Shown: piece by piece, positions 45,054 through 54,530 of the stretch
How the letters are laid out: every line of letters starts with the position of its first letter
Numbering within the stretch: position 1 is the stretch's first letter
NCBI GenBank assembly: GCA_963834015.1
Contig: CAWIAG010000002.1
Location: 372,001 to 436,000, forward strand
DNA from: FEN-1297 sp963834015
GTDB lineage: Bacteria; Bacteroidota; Ignavibacteria; Ignavibacteriales; Ignavibacteriaceae
Direction: 5' to 3'
DNA length: 64,000 bases
The notes under the pieces: model-generated
Database searches by the model: none
The model's input: the letters and a program-made list of their open reading frames with translations, nothing else
What the model was told of the DNA's origin: nothing
Program-made: the position numbers and the translations under genes

Positions 45054-46424
45054 TTATAACCTATTTACAGCTTCCTTAAATATTCTGCCACGATGTTCAT
45101 AACTATTAAACATATCAAAACTAGCACATGCAGGTGATAAAAGGACTACTTCGTTCTGCTTTGCTTCTTCACTTGCAGCAGTTACCGCATCTTCCAAACT
45201 TTGTTTTATTTCAACTTTTATAAACAAATGAAAAAAGTTAAATACTTTCTCAGCCGAAGAACCTATAGCATAAATTTTAACAACTCGTTCAACAACTAAA
45301 TCTTTAATTTGGTTATAATCATTACCTTTATCCTGTCCGCCAAGAATTAAATAAATCGGTTCGCTAAAACTTCTTAACGCATACCAAACAGAATCAACAT
45401 TGGTGGCTTTTGAGTCGTTAATAAATTTCACGCCACGGATTTCCTTAACAAGTTCCAGCCTGTGTTCAATTGCTTGAAAAGAGTTGAGAGCTTCAATAAT
45501 TTTATTATTATCAGCGTTAAAAAGTTTTGCTATTGAAATTACCGCCATAGCGTTTGCAAGGTTATGTTCACCTTTAAGGCTAAATTCTTTAACTTTGCAC
45601 CTGAAGAGTGTGTTATTACTTTTATTAAATATTATCTCATCTCCGGAAATAAAACAACCGTTAGATTGTGAATTTAATAATGAGAAATAAAAAGCCGAAC
45701 TTTTAAAACTTCTTGAATCTTCTGAAAGCTTAGATGTAAAATCCATTAAAGTTTTATCATCATGATTAAAGATAACAAAATCGCCCTTATCCTGATTTTT
45801 ATAGATTCTTAATTTAGAACTTATATAATTTTCAAATTTATATTCATACCTGTTAAGATGGTCAGGAGTAATATTCAAGACCACTGAAACATTTGGTTTG
45901 AATTTATCAATCAAGTCAAGCTGAAAACTTGAAACCTCAAGAGAAACAAATTCATTTTCTTTAACATCCAGGGCTATCTCCGAAAATGCCACTCCAATAT
46001 TACCTGCGGCGTATGATTTAAATCCGCATGTATTTAATAAATAATTACATAAAGTAGTAGTAGTTGTTTTTCCATTGCTGCCGGTAATCGCAATAATTTT
46101 ACCTTTACAAAAAGCTGCAGCCAATTCAATTTCACTTATTAGTTTTATATTCTTTTCCCGGGCATTAACCAACACCGCAGCATTAAAAGGCACTCCCGGG
46201 CTGACAATCATTAATTCACAGTCAAATATTTTATCCGTATGATAGCCGATTTCATAATTAATACCAAGTTCATTAATAGCTAAAACAGAATCCTTTAATT
46301 TTTCCAGCTTTCCGGAGTCACTAATAAAAGGTATACCTCCAAGCGTCCTGATTAATTTAGCGGCACCTATTCCACTTTTAACCGCGCCGATAATCGATAT
46401 TTTTTTACCAAGTATTTCCATCAT
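45054..46424 (-). CDS. murD: UDP-N-acetylmuramoyl-L-alanine-D-glutamate ligase MurD
   Basis: A 456-residue Mur ligase adding D-Glu. The ATP loop is ITGSNGKTTTTTL, then VSLEVSSFQLD and VLNITPDHLNRY, and C-terminal FINDSKATNVDSVWYAL and LILGGQDKGNDY, all typical of MurD. It ends directly before the ftsW ATG and overlaps mraY by four bases. Confidence 0.97.
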   Translation of the reverse strand: MMEILGKKISIIGAVKSGIGAAKLIRTLGGIPFISDSGKLEKLKDSVLAINELGINYEIGYHTDKIFDCELMIVSPGVPFNAAVLVNAREKNIKLISEIELAAAFCKGKIIAITGSNGKTTTTTLCNYLLNTCGFKSYAAGNIGVAFSEIALDVKENEFVSLEVSSFQLDLIDKFKPNVSVVLNITPDHLNRYEYKFENYISSKLRIYKNQDKGDFVIFNHDDKTLMDFTSKLSEDSRSFKSSAFYFSLLNSQSNGCFISGDEIIFNKSNNTLFRCKVKEFSLKGEHNLANAMAVISIAKLFNADNNKIIEALNSFQAIEHRLELVKEIRGVKFINDSKATNVDSVWYALRSFSEPIYLILGGQDKGNDYNQIKDLVVERVVKIYAIGSSAEKVFNFFHLFIKVEIKQSLEDAVTAASEEAKQNEVVLLSPACASFDMFNSYEHRGRIFKEAVNRL

Positions 46425-47530
46425 CTAACCTTAAATGAAGCCAAACTGATTATTGCCAGGATAATGGCTATGATATAGAATCTTGTAACAATTTTGGGCT
46501 CCGGCCAACCCAGCAATTCAAAATGATGATGAATGGGAGCCATCTTAAAAACTCTTCTTCCTTCACCGTATTTTTTCTTAGTATATTTGAAATAAAGCCT
46601 TTGGATAATTACTGAAATTGTTTCCATAAAGAAAATACCGCCCAAGATAGGGATAAGCAGTTCTTTTTTTATCAGTACTGCCAGTATCCCAAATGCCCCA
46701 CCGATTGCCAGTGAGCCGGTATCACCCATAAAAACCTGGGCCGGGTAAGAATTAAACCACAAAAATCCTAATGAAGCTCCTACCAGGGCTGCAACATATA
46801 CAGTAAGTTCGCCAGAGCCCGGTAAATAAATTATATTTAGATAATATGCATAAATCGCGTTTCCGCTTACATAACTTATTAATGCCAGTGCAAGCATAAC
46901 TATAGTTGTAACCCCTATAGCCAGGCCATCCAGGCCGTCCGTTAAATTTACGGCATTGGATGTTGCCGTGACTATAAAAACAACAGCGGGTATATATAAA
47001 TATGAGAAATTAAAATTTACATTTTTTAGAAATGGAACTGTTGTTAAAGTATTTATTCTTGCAAATTGCGGTGAAAAATAGATTACGCTTCCTATTAAAA
47101 GTCCAATTAATATCTGTCCTAAAAGTTTGTAACGAGCAATCAAACCATTAGGATATTTTTTAATTACTTTCAAATAGTCATCTAAAAAACCAACGCCACT
47201 TAACCAAACAGTTCCAACCAGAATCAATATAACATAAATACTTTTTATATCCGCCCAAAGAAGGACAGGAATAACAACCGAAATAATTAATATTATACCA
47301 CCCATTGTTGGTGTGCCTGCTTTTGACCAATGGGATTCAGGTCCGTCAATTTTCTTTGCCTCGCCGATTTGTTTCTTCTGGAGAATTTTAATTAATTTAG
47401 GCCCGAGATACAATGAAAGGATTAACCCTGTAATTGCGGCAATTGCGGACCTAAATGTAAGGAAACGGAATAATCTAAACCCGGGAGGACTAAATACCTT
47501 ATTTATATAATCAAACAAGTAGTAGAGCAT
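46421..47530 (-). CDS. mraY: phospho-MurNAc-pentapeptide translocase MraY
   Basis: A 369-residue enzyme with about ten membrane segments that forms lipid I from UDP-MurNAc-pentapeptide and undecaprenyl phosphate. Conserved: GTPTMGGIILI, LDDYLKV (Asp pair), NAVNLTDGLDGLA, FMGDTGSLAIGG and the His motif IHHHFELLGWPE. Its ATG overlaps the murF stop by one base. Confidence 0.97.
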   Translation of the reverse strand: MLYYLFDYINKVFSPPGFRLFRFLTFRSAIAAITGLILSLYLGPKLIKILQKKQIGEAKKIDGPESHWSKAGTPTMGGIILIISVVIPVLLWADIKSIYVILILVGTVWLSGVGFLDDYLKVIKKYPNGLIARYKLLGQILIGLLIGSVIYFSPQFARINTLTTVPFLKNVNFNFSYLYIPAVVFIVTATSNAVNLTDGLDGLAIGVTTIVMLALALISYVSGNAIYAYYLNIIYLPGSGELTVYVAALVGASLGFLWFNSYPAQVFMGDTGSLAIGGAFGILAVLIKKELLIPILGGIFFMETISVIIQRLYFKYTKKKYGEGRRVFKMAPIHHHFELLGWPEPKIVTRFYIIAIILAIISLASFKVR

Positions 47531-48924
47531 TAACTATGCGCCTTTGTTTCAATAATTTTCGAAAATTCTTCCATTTGCATTCCTCTGGATCCTTTAACTA
47601 GTACGACATAACCATGTAATTTAAACGCTTTTAAATATTCGGCAATGTCCTTGCGATTATCAAAATGAATACAATCAACTTTTAATTTTATTAATTCAGA
47701 ATCCAGATTTTTCATTAACTCACCAATAGTAACAATTAAGTCAATTTTATTCCTTTTAATAATTCTGCCAAGTTCTGAGTGTAACTTTGCGCTATCTTCC
47801 CCAAGCTCAAACATGTCCCCGAGCACGGCAATTTTTTTCTTATATCCTTTAATCTTAGGCATTAATTCTATAGCATGCCGCATCGATTCGGGATTTGCAT
47901 TATACGTATCGTCTATAAGAATAAACTTTTTAAAAATTTTAATATTTAATCTTTTATCAATAGGTTTAAACTTTGAGATGCCGACAGAAATATCTTTTTT
48001 GTTCATCCCTAACCTTAAGGCAACAGCAGCAGCGGCAAGATAATTTTTAGCGCTTTGCTCACCATACTGATTTAACTGCTGCTGAAATTTCAAATCCTTA
48101 TAAGTAATTTCAATAACAGGTTTGCCTTCCTCATTAAAACTTTTAATCACACCTTTCAGATCGGAAATACTCTCAAATCCGAATGTAATTCTTTTAGGAT
48201 AATCCAGCATTGTCTTGCTTATATAAATATCATCATTATTGATAAAAATGATTCCATTCCGGGCAGCGGTTGTTTCAAATAAGGCAATCTTTTCGCTTAG
48301 AACACCTTTTTTATTCTTTAAATATGCAAGATGTGAATTCCCGATATTTGTAATAATAGCATAATCAGGTTGAGCAATATTTGCTGTATAAGCAATTTCA
48401 CCAAAATGATTAGTACCTAATTCAAGAATTAAAAAGTCAAACTCATTAGTTGTGGATAACAAAGTTATAGGAACTCCTATATGATTGTTATTATTTGCTA
48501 TTGTTTTGTTTACCGTGAACTTCTGGCTTAATATGGAAGCGAGTATTTCTTTTGTAGTTGTTTTTCCAGCACTCCCGGTTATTGCAATTATTTTAGTATT
48601 TAATTTGCTTCGCCAAACTTTTGCCAAGTCGCCTAAAGCAGCGGTTGTATCCTTAACTGTAACAACTGGAATTTTGAAGTCTTTAAATTTACTTGCATTA
48701 GCCTCATCTATAATAATTGCTGAAGCTCCTGCATTTATTGCCTCGCAAATAAAATTATGCCCATCGAATTTATCTCCTTTTATGGCGATAAAGAGAGAAT
48801 TCTTCGCAAGATTTCTTGAATCCATAGAAACATTTGTTGCAGGTTTATAAGAATCCGAATTATAAACTGCTGCATTGGGTAATTCAAAAAGATCGTCAAT
48901 TGTTATTTTTATTTCGTCTATCAT
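47530..48924 (-). CDS. murF: UDP-MurNAc-tripeptide-D-Ala-D-Ala ligase MurF
   Basis: A 464-residue Mur ligase adding D-Ala-D-Ala. The N-terminal SMDSRNLAKNSLFIAIKGDKFDGH, ATP loop ITGSAGKTTTKEIL, NNNNHIGVPITLL, ELGTNHFGEI and LIDDTYNANPESM mark MurF. It overlaps murE and mraY by four and one bases. Confidence 0.97.
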   Translation of the reverse strand: MIDEIKITIDDLFELPNAAVYNSDSYKPATNVSMDSRNLAKNSLFIAIKGDKFDGHNFICEAINAGASAIIIDEANASKFKDFKIPVVTVKDTTAALGDLAKVWRSKLNTKIIAITGSAGKTTTKEILASILSQKFTVNKTIANNNNHIGVPITLLSTTNEFDFLILELGTNHFGEIAYTANIAQPDYAIITNIGNSHLAYLKNKKGVLSEKIALFETTAARNGIIFINNDDIYISKTMLDYPKRITFGFESISDLKGVIKSFNEEGKPVIEITYKDLKFQQQLNQYGEQSAKNYLAAAAVALRLGMNKKDISVGISKFKPIDKRLNIKIFKKFILIDDTYNANPESMRHAIELMPKIKGYKKKIAVLGDMFELGEDSAKLHSELGRIIKRNKIDLIVTIGELMKNLDSELIKLKVDCIHFDNRKDIAEYLKAFKLHGYVVLVKGSRGMQMEEFSKIIETKAHS

Positions 48925-50390
48925 AACAAATATTTTTCTGCAATTTCTTTATCTGAAAAATGATTTCGGGTACCGTTTATTTCCTGATAACTTTCGTGTC
49001 CCTTGCCTGCAATCAAAATTACTGCATCATCCTCAGAGTTTGCGATAGCAAAACGTATAGCTTCCTCCCTGTTTTCAATAACATCAAAGTTATTTTTTTC
49101 AATCCCGTTTTTTATCTCATTTATTATCTGAAAAGGGTTTTCGAACCTAGGATTATCAGAAGTAATAATAACATGATTGCTTAATTCGCATGCAATTTTC
49201 CCCATAACCGGGCGTTTTGATTTATCCCTATTTCCACCGCACCCAAAAACTGTATATACCGGCTGATTAACTTTAACTAATTTTTTAATCGTAAGAAGGG
49301 CTTTCTCCAAGCTATCAGCCGTATGAGAATAATCTATAACGGCCTTTTTATTTCCCTTTCCAAGAACTTCCATTCTACCCGGAACTTGTTTACATTTTTT
49401 GATCCCTTCAACGGCCAATTCTTCACTTACGCCATGAATTACTGCAGCTGCGAATGAAGCGGCAGCGTTATATGCATTAAATTCGCCAATCAGAGTTGTA
49501 AATAAACCAAATTCATTCCCATTATATACTAATTTGAACGAAGTACCTTGTAAATCAAATTTTATATCCTTAATTAAAAAATCACAACCCGACAACATCC
49601 CATAAGAAAACAACTTCGCACGGCAGTCTTTAACTAAGTCTAAACCACTTTTATCATCTGCATTATATATTGCAAATGATGAACTTGAAAGCGAATCAAA
49701 CAATATCTTCTTGGCCTGGAAATAATTATTAAAGTTTTGATGAAAATCGAGATGGTCCGAAGTAATATTAGTAAAGATACCTGCGCTAAAATTTAATCCA
49801 TATACTCTATTTAGAACCAACGAATGAGAAGAGACTTCCATTATGGCATAACCGCATCCTTCATTTACCATTCCCAGAAGCAGTTCATTAAGATCACTAG
49901 ATTCCGGGGTAGTAAGTGATGCTTTAAATTCTTTATCACCGATATAATTAACTATAGTGCCCAGTAAACCGGTTTTTTCATTTGAATTTTCCAGAATACT
50001 CTTAATGAAATAAGAAATGGTTGTTTTTCCATTAGTGCCTGTAATTCCAATTAATTTTAAATTTGAAGAAGGGTGCTTAAAAAAAGAATCAGAAATTTCG
50101 GCCATAGCAACCCGACTATCTTTAACTAAAATTCTGGCAACTTTTTCATGAGTAAAAATTTCTTCGGGAATACTATGATTATCTTCAAGAATAACAGCTA
50201 TAACGCCTTTATTTATCGCGTCAAGAATAAATTTATGTCCGTCCGTTTTATAACCTTTTACGGCAATAAACACGGAACTTTTTAAAACCTTACGTGAGTC
50301 ATAGAATATGCCGGATACATCCTTTCGCTGAACCTCGCCGGTTACCTGAATCGCTTTTACACTATTTAAGAGTTGAGTTAATTCCATCAA
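48921..50390 (-). CDS. murE: UDP-MurNAc-tripeptide synthetase MurE
   Basis: A 489-residue Mur ligase that adds the third amino acid. ATP loop ITGTNGKTTISYF; carbamylated-Lys region and VIDYSHTADSLEKAL are present. The residues TSDNPRFENP include DNPR, the mark of enzymes that use meso-diaminopimelate, so the peptidoglycan is likely the DAP type as in most Gram-negative bacteria. Overlaps ftsI by four bases and murF by four. Confidence 0.97.
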   Translation of the reverse strand: MMELTQLLNSVKAIQVTGEVQRKDVSGIFYDSRKVLKSSVFIAVKGYKTDGHKFILDAINKGVIAVILEDNHSIPEEIFTHEKVARILVKDSRVAMAEISDSFFKHPSSNLKLIGITGTNGKTTISYFIKSILENSNEKTGLLGTIVNYIGDKEFKASLTTPESSDLNELLLGMVNEGCGYAIMEVSSHSLVLNRVYGLNFSAGIFTNITSDHLDFHQNFNNYFQAKKILFDSLSSSSFAIYNADDKSGLDLVKDCRAKLFSYGMLSGCDFLIKDIKFDLQGTSFKLVYNGNEFGLFTTLIGEFNAYNAAASFAAAVIHGVSEELAVEGIKKCKQVPGRMEVLGKGNKKAVIDYSHTADSLEKALLTIKKLVKVNQPVYTVFGCGGNRDKSKRPVMGKIACELSNHVIITSDNPRFENPFQIINEIKNGIEKNNFDVIENREEAIRFAIANSEDDAVILIAGKGHESYQEINGTRNHFSDKEIAEKYLL

Positions 50391-52393
50391 TAAACCACAG
50401 CTCTTGAAACAACCGTTTCTTTACAATCCAAGATACAGTACAAACCTTTATGTATGGCATTGCCAGACTGAATACTTTGTGCTACAACTTTTCCCGACCC
50501 ATTAACTTTATATTTCAAACCCAGCTTTGATAAAACCGATATTGCTTCGCGAATAGTACAATCTTTTAAATCAGGCATTTTATTAAAATTTGTGATTGCT
50601 GCAATTGATCTAATAGAGTCAGGTTTTTTATCTGATGACAGATTATTAGGGAGATTACTTTTAATATCAGAAGCAAACTGCACATTCTCATTTTGAACCT
50701 GTACGCCTGTTGGCTGCTGCTGATTAATATATTTCGCGGGTTCAATATTTACAATTCGTTCAGCAATATTTTTAAATATCGGGGCAGCAACCGACCCGCC
50801 GTATTTTCCAATTTGGGGTGAATTAACCAAGACAAGGCATACAATTTTAGGATCTTCCGCAGGGAAAAAGCCAACAAATGATGAATTGTAATTTTGTTTT
50901 GAGTATTTTCCATCAATAAGCTTTTGGGATGTCCCGGTTTTTCCTCCAACATTTACAGATTTAATCTGTGCATTTATTCCTGTGCCTTGCTTTACAACTC
51001 CAACTAGTAAATCTCTCATACGTTTCGAAGTTTCTTCTGAAATTACATGCCTAATCATGATTGGATTACTTTGGAATATTACTTGTCCATCATGCTTAAC
51101 TTCCTTTTCAATGATTTGTGGCTGGTAAAGAATTCCACCGTTAACGATTGAGCAATACGCAGTTATTAATTGAATAGGAGTTACTGTTATTCCATAGCCA
51201 AATGATATGAAAGCTTTGAAAACTTCGTTCCAGTCCGTTGGTTTTCTAAGAGTACCTCTAACTTCCCCGGGCAAATTGATGGCAGTAAAGTTACCAAAAC
51301 CAAAACCTCGCAAATATTTATAAAAGGAATCATCATCAATACGTTGTGCTAACTTTGCCATACCGATATTACTTGATTGTTCCAACACTCCCCTGACAGT
51401 TAGCCATTGACTATTATGTGAATCTGTTATGAACACATTTTTAAATTTATATTTTCCATTTTCGGCATAAACTTGTTCATTCAAATTACAGCGGTTTTGA
51501 TCTAATAGAGCAGCAAATGAGAAAGATTTAAATGTTGAACCCGGTTCATAAGTATCTGTTACCGCGCGGTCTCTTCTTAAAGAATCACTAAATTTCCAAT
51601 ATTCATTAGGATCATAATCAGCAGAATTTGCCAGTGCTAAAATCTCTCCACTATTGGGATCCATTATAATCCCAACCGCAGAAGAACCACCAAACTTCTG
51701 AAGTCCGTTTCTTAGTTCTTCTTCTACTATAACCTGATAATTTTTATTTAAAGTTAAATAAATATTACTTCCCGGCAGGGCAGGCTTTGTCTCTTCTTCC
51801 GATACAGTTATCATATCACCTATAGCATCCCGAAGGATTAACATACTTCCATCTTCCCCGGATAAAATATAGTCACAAGATTTAGCAACACCGTCAATTC
51901 CTTTATAATCTCCATCAACATAACCGAGCAGATGAGATGCCAGATTTTTATAATAATAAATACGTGTAGGATCTTCATGAAAGAACAAACCGTTTACTTT
52001 AAAATCTTTTAAAGTAAAAGCCTTTTCGTCCGGAATTTTCTTTTCCAAGCAAATAGTCTTGCCAGAATCCTTCATAAGACTGTAAAAATAATCTTTGCTC
52101 TCCGAAAAAGTTGATGCAAACATTTCTGCAACTTTCTTTTTATCCTTATGAGATGCCATTCTAAGGTCTAAATAAAAAGATAAATCATTGCTGTTATAAA
52201 CAAGCAGAACACCATTTCTGTCATAAATAAGTCCTTTTTCTGCTTTTACTTTTTCAAATGTCATCTGCTGACGCCTGGCAAAATATTTAAGTTCATCGCT
52301 TTTCAAAACTTGGACATTAAACAGACGGATCACCAGAGCAGCAAAAAAAACCATTATAAAAATTATTACCCAAATAGTCCGGGAACTATTCAT
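50387..52393 (-). CDS. ftsI: penicillin-binding protein 3/FtsI, class B, with PASTA domain
   Basis: A 668-residue class B PBP, the septal transpeptidase that partners FtsW. One N-terminal membrane segment (residues 8-24), a dimerisation domain, then the transpeptidase with STFK (EPGSTFKSFSF), SSN (SSNIGMAKLA) and KTG (GGKTGTSQKL). A PASTA domain (about 607-662, MPDLKDCTIREAISVLSKLG) closes the protein; it is absent in E. coli FtsI but common in Bacteroidota-type and Gram-positive ones. Overlaps ftsL by 8 bases and murE by four. Confidence 0.95.
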   Translation of the reverse strand: MNSSRTIWVIIFIMVFFAALVIRLFNVQVLKSDELKYFARRQQMTFEKVKAEKGLIYDRNGVLLVYNSNDLSFYLDLRMASHKDKKKVAEMFASTFSESKDYFYSLMKDSGKTICLEKKIPDEKAFTLKDFKVNGLFFHEDPTRIYYYKNLASHLLGYVDGDYKGIDGVAKSCDYILSGEDGSMLILRDAIGDMITVSEEETKPALPGSNIYLTLNKNYQVIVEEELRNGLQKFGGSSAVGIIMDPNSGEILALANSADYDPNEYWKFSDSLRRDRAVTDTYEPGSTFKSFSFAALLDQNRCNLNEQVYAENGKYKFKNVFITDSHNSQWLTVRGVLEQSSNIGMAKLAQRIDDDSFYKYLRGFGFGNFTAINLPGEVRGTLRKPTDWNEVFKAFISFGYGITVTPIQLITAYCSIVNGGILYQPQIIEKEVKHDGQVIFQSNPIMIRHVISEETSKRMRDLLVGVVKQGTGINAQIKSVNVGGKTGTSQKLIDGKYSKQNYNSSFVGFFPAEDPKIVCLVLVNSPQIGKYGGSVAAPIFKNIAERIVNIEPAKYINQQQPTGVQVQNENVQFASDIKSNLPNNLSSDKKPDSIRSIAAITNFNKMPDLKDCTIREAISVLSKLGLKYKVNGSGKVVAQSIQSGNAIHKGLYCILDCKETVVSRAVVY

Positions 52394-52715
52394 ACTTCTT
52401 ATCTATAGCCTTTGATATTTCTTCAATCTTTTCTTTACTTACATTTATTCCCAAAGGAATTTCTGTTCTTTTTATCATCCCGCGTTCTGACTCAGCAATG
52501 AGGACAACTCTTTCTTCAGCAGAAAGATCCTGTTCCTGTGCTGTTAAATCAGTTTTCCAGTTCTTTATTTCTTTTAACCTTTCCCCGGTTAATATTTTTT
52601 CTTTTGTTAGTTTTTCGCATTCCAGTTTAACGCCTATATTTCCAAGGATTAATGAAGTAATGACAATAAAGACAAAAGAGTTAAAAAATATTAAAGGCTT
52701 AGCGCTCTTTTTCAT
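52386..52715 (-). CDS. ftsL: FtsL-like division protein
   Basis: A 109-residue bitopic protein with one membrane segment (IFFNSFVFIVITSLILGNIGV, about 8-28) and then a charged coiled-coil-like stretch (LECEKLTKEKILTGERLKEIKNW). Similarity in this family is weak, so the call rests on size, topology and position between rsmH and ftsI. It would form the FtsQLB complex. A third segment, IPLGINVSKEKIEEISKAIDKKYE, has no clear match. Confidence 0.72.
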   Translation of the reverse strand: MKKSAKPLIFFNSFVFIVITSLILGNIGVKLECEKLTKEKILTGERLKEIKNWKTDLTAQEQDLSAEERVVLIAESERGMIKRTEIPLGINVSKEKIEEISKAIDKKYE

Positions 52716-53638
52716 ATTCTTTCCGCAGCTCTTAATTTAGCACTTCTTGATCTAATATTATTTTCTATTTCGAACAAAGAAGGAATAACCGGTTTCTTTG
52801 TCAAAATTTTTAACCTGGGTTGTTTATTACATTTACAAACCGGGTATTCCTTTGGGCAGATACAATCCAGAGTTTCGTATTTAAAAATTTCTTTAACAAT
52901 TCTGTCTTCCAGCGAATGGTAAGAAAGGATTACAATTCTCCCTCTGTCGGCAAGAAGTTCAATTGATTTTGTTAAAAATGACCTTAATATTTCAAGTTCA
53001 TCATTTACATAAATTCTCAGCGCCTGAAAAACTCTGGACAAAGTCTTGATTCTATAGTTAAAAGGCGTCATCTCTACAATTATATTTGCTAAATTAAAAG
53101 TAGTTTCAATCTTTTTAATTTTTCTTTTTTCAACAATTTTTTTTGCAATTTGCCGGGAATTTCTTTCTTCACCGAAATGGTATATAATGCCTGCTAATTC
53201 ATCTTCAGAATAAGAATTTACAATATCTCCTGCATTAATTGCTTTCGTTTTATCCATTCTTAAATCCAATTTGGCTTCATTCCTGTATGTAAACCCGGAT
53301 AAAGTATTATCAAGTTGAAATGAAGAAACACCAAGATCTCCAATAATTCCGTTAAAATTTTTTATAGATTCAATTTTTGCAATAATATCTATTTGTGAAA
53401 AATTTGTATTAAATATTTTAATTCTTTGGTCGGTTGCAAATTTTTCTTTTGAAAACTTAAATGCATCAAAATCCACATCGGTTGAAATTAATTTACCGGT
53501 GGAGCTTAATAGATCCAGAATTGCTTCAGAATGACCTCCAAACCCAAGTGTCGCATCGAAGTAAACGCCGTCATTAGTGGTGATCAAGAACTCCAAAGAT
53601 TCTTTGAGCAAAACAGGCGTATGATGATTATTCATCAT
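52712..53638 (-). CDS. rsmH: 16S rRNA (cytosine-1402-N4) methyltransferase RsmH
   Basis: A 308-residue SAM-dependent enzyme (MraW) that methylates C1402 of 16S rRNA. N-terminal HTPVLLKESLEFL, the SAM loop FDATLGFGGHSEAIL, GIIGDLGVSSFQLD and the C-terminal YHSLEDRIVKEIFK match the family. The cysteine set CICPKEYPVCKC (about 265-280) is common in these homologues. It overlaps mraZ and ftsL by four bases each. Confidence 0.97.
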   Translation of the reverse strand: MMNNHHTPVLLKESLEFLITTNDGVYFDATLGFGGHSEAILDLLSSTGKLISTDVDFDAFKFSKEKFATDQRIKIFNTNFSQIDIIAKIESIKNFNGIIGDLGVSSFQLDNTLSGFTYRNEAKLDLRMDKTKAINAGDIVNSYSEDELAGIIYHFGEERNSRQIAKKIVEKRKIKKIETTFNLANIIVEMTPFNYRIKTLSRVFQALRIYVNDELEILRSFLTKSIELLADRGRIVILSYHSLEDRIVKEIFKYETLDCICPKEYPVCKCNKQPRLKILTKKPVIPSLFEIENNIRSRSAKLRAAERI

Positions 53639-54072
53639 AGAGCCATTACTTCAGCTGCAATTTGTTCATATGTTTCCGGAGTCTGTTCAAGATAATCGGC
53701 ATAAACCTTGGGATTCCAAAGTTCAATCTTTTTTAAAGCACCAAGAATTAATACTTCTTTATCTATTTTTGCGTATTGTAAGAGAGCCTGAGGGACTAAA
53801 ATTCTTGCTTGTGAATCTATTGTATCCTCTGTTGCATGCTGCAAAATCATTCTAATAAATTTTGCATTGTTCGGTTTGAAAGGGTTTAAAGTTAGCAATT
53901 TGGATTCAAATATCTGCCATTGATCCAACGGATAAACATCAATACAGTTAGCTGTGCCCTAAGTCATAATAAATGTATCATTAGATTCCGGAGAAACATG
54001 CTTTCGAAGTTTTGCAGGAATACTTAATCTGCCTTTTGTGTCTACGGAATATGTAAATTGTCCTCTGAACAA
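53635..54072 (-). pseudogene. mraZ: MraZ regulator interrupted by an in-frame TAG
   Basis: MraZ, a SpoVT/AbrB-fold repressor of the dcw operon. A TTG start at 54072 (AGGAA six bases upstream) gives MFRGQFTYSVDTKGRLSIPA, the family's first repeat with DTKGR. Codon 38 is TAG (53961-53959) in a place where a Gln is expected (context Met-Thr-stop-Gly-Thr-Ala). The frame then continues without loss through the second repeat (DSQARILVP) to the stop overlapping rsmH, for 145 codons in all. An ATG at 53928 gives a 97-residue protein without the first repeat. CAG to TAG is one substitution. It may be a true null, a read-through, or a sequence error. Confidence 0.85.
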
Positions 54073-54098
54073 ATTCTTTCCTATTTTTTGGTCATTTT

Positions 54099-54133
54099 CA
54101 CCATAATTACCCACAACCCTCCAAAATTAACCA
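54099..54133 (-). promoter_or_regulatory. MraZ operator, four TGG direct repeats
   Basis: On the minus strand TGGTT, TGGAG, TGGGT and TGGTG begin at 54133, 54123, 54113 and 54103, exactly 10 bases apart. Known MraZ binding regions are three or four TGGGN repeats separated by five bases, just upstream of mraZ. The match in period, place and orientation is strong. Confidence 0.8.
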
Positions 54134-54153
54134 AAAATATATCAGAATGTCAA
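54122..54153 (-). promoter_or_regulatory. dcw operon promoter
   Basis: TTGACA at 54153-54148 (minus strand) and TAATTTTG at 54129-54122, which fits the TAnnTTTG -7 element of the Bacteroidota-type sigma factor. The first two MraZ repeats overlap the -7 part, so MraZ binding would block it. Alternative sigma-70 reading (17-base spacer, TTAATT) is poorer. Confidence 0.6.
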
Positions 54154-54292
54154 GAATATTCTTATTTTTTTTACATAATTTTTATTAAAAAGACTATTTT
54201 TTAAAATAATTGATTTTGTATCTTTTTGATAAAATTGTAGTTAGTGCCATGTATTTAAAGTAGGTTATTAAATGATAATAATTATTGAAGGG

Positions 54293-54365
54293 AGCCATCT
54301 GCCGGGATCGAACCGGCGACCTGCGCATTACGAATGCGCTGCTCTACCAGCTGAGCTAAGATGGC
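54293..54365 (-). tRNA. tRNA-Thr (CGT)
   Basis: A 73-base cloverleaf. Acceptor GCCATCT pairs with AGATGGC, the D arm reads AGCTCAGCTGGTAGAGC, the anticodon stem GCGCA..TGCGC holds loop TTCGTAA (anticodon CGT), and the T arm has GGTTCGATCC. CCA is not encoded. The CGT anticodon reads ACG. Confidence 0.95.
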
Positions 54366-54367
54366 CG

Positions 54368-54416
54368 AAAAGTAGAAAATGGTAAACATAAAAATATCAT
54401 TTACCATTTTATCTAC
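54368..54416 (-). terminator. terminator-like hairpin after the HU-TPR-bS22 operon
   Basis: On the minus strand a 15-17-base stem (GTAGATAAAATGGTAAA facing TTTACCATTTTCTAC, with a two-base bulge) is followed by TTTT at 54371-54368. It sits between the small ribosomal protein gene and the tRNA gene. Confidence 0.55.
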
Positions 54417-54434
54417 AAAAAGAAAAGTATCAGG

Positions 54435-54530
54435 CTATCTTATTTTTTTCTTATGCCGATTTTTCCGAAGTCTTTTTTTCCTTTTATGAGTAGACATTTT
54501 ATGTCTTTTACGTTTTCTGCCGCAAGGCAT
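54435..54530 (-). CDS. 31-residue AURKAIP1/COX24-type ribosomal protein
   Basis: A tiny basic protein, MPCGRKRKRHKMSTHKRKKR followed by LRKNRHKKKIR, 31 residues, with 20 Lys, Arg or His. The pattern K-R-x-H-K-x-x-T-H-K-R-K-K-R-x-R-x-N-R-H-K-K belongs to the family that includes mitochondrial mS38 (AURKAIP1) and bacterial small ribosomal proteins of the bS22 type. It should bind 16S rRNA in the small subunit. GGAGG lies six bases before the ATG, which shares a base with the preceding stop (TAATG). Easily missed because of size. Confidence 0.88.
   Translation of the reverse strand: MPCGRKRKRHKMSTHKRKKRLRKNRHKKKIR

Noticed and set aside
53635..53928. A 97-residue gene starting at ATG 53928 as a new dcw protein
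   Set aside because: The upstream frame continues in the same phase with a clear MraZ first repeat beyond a TAG; it is the 3' part of mraZ.
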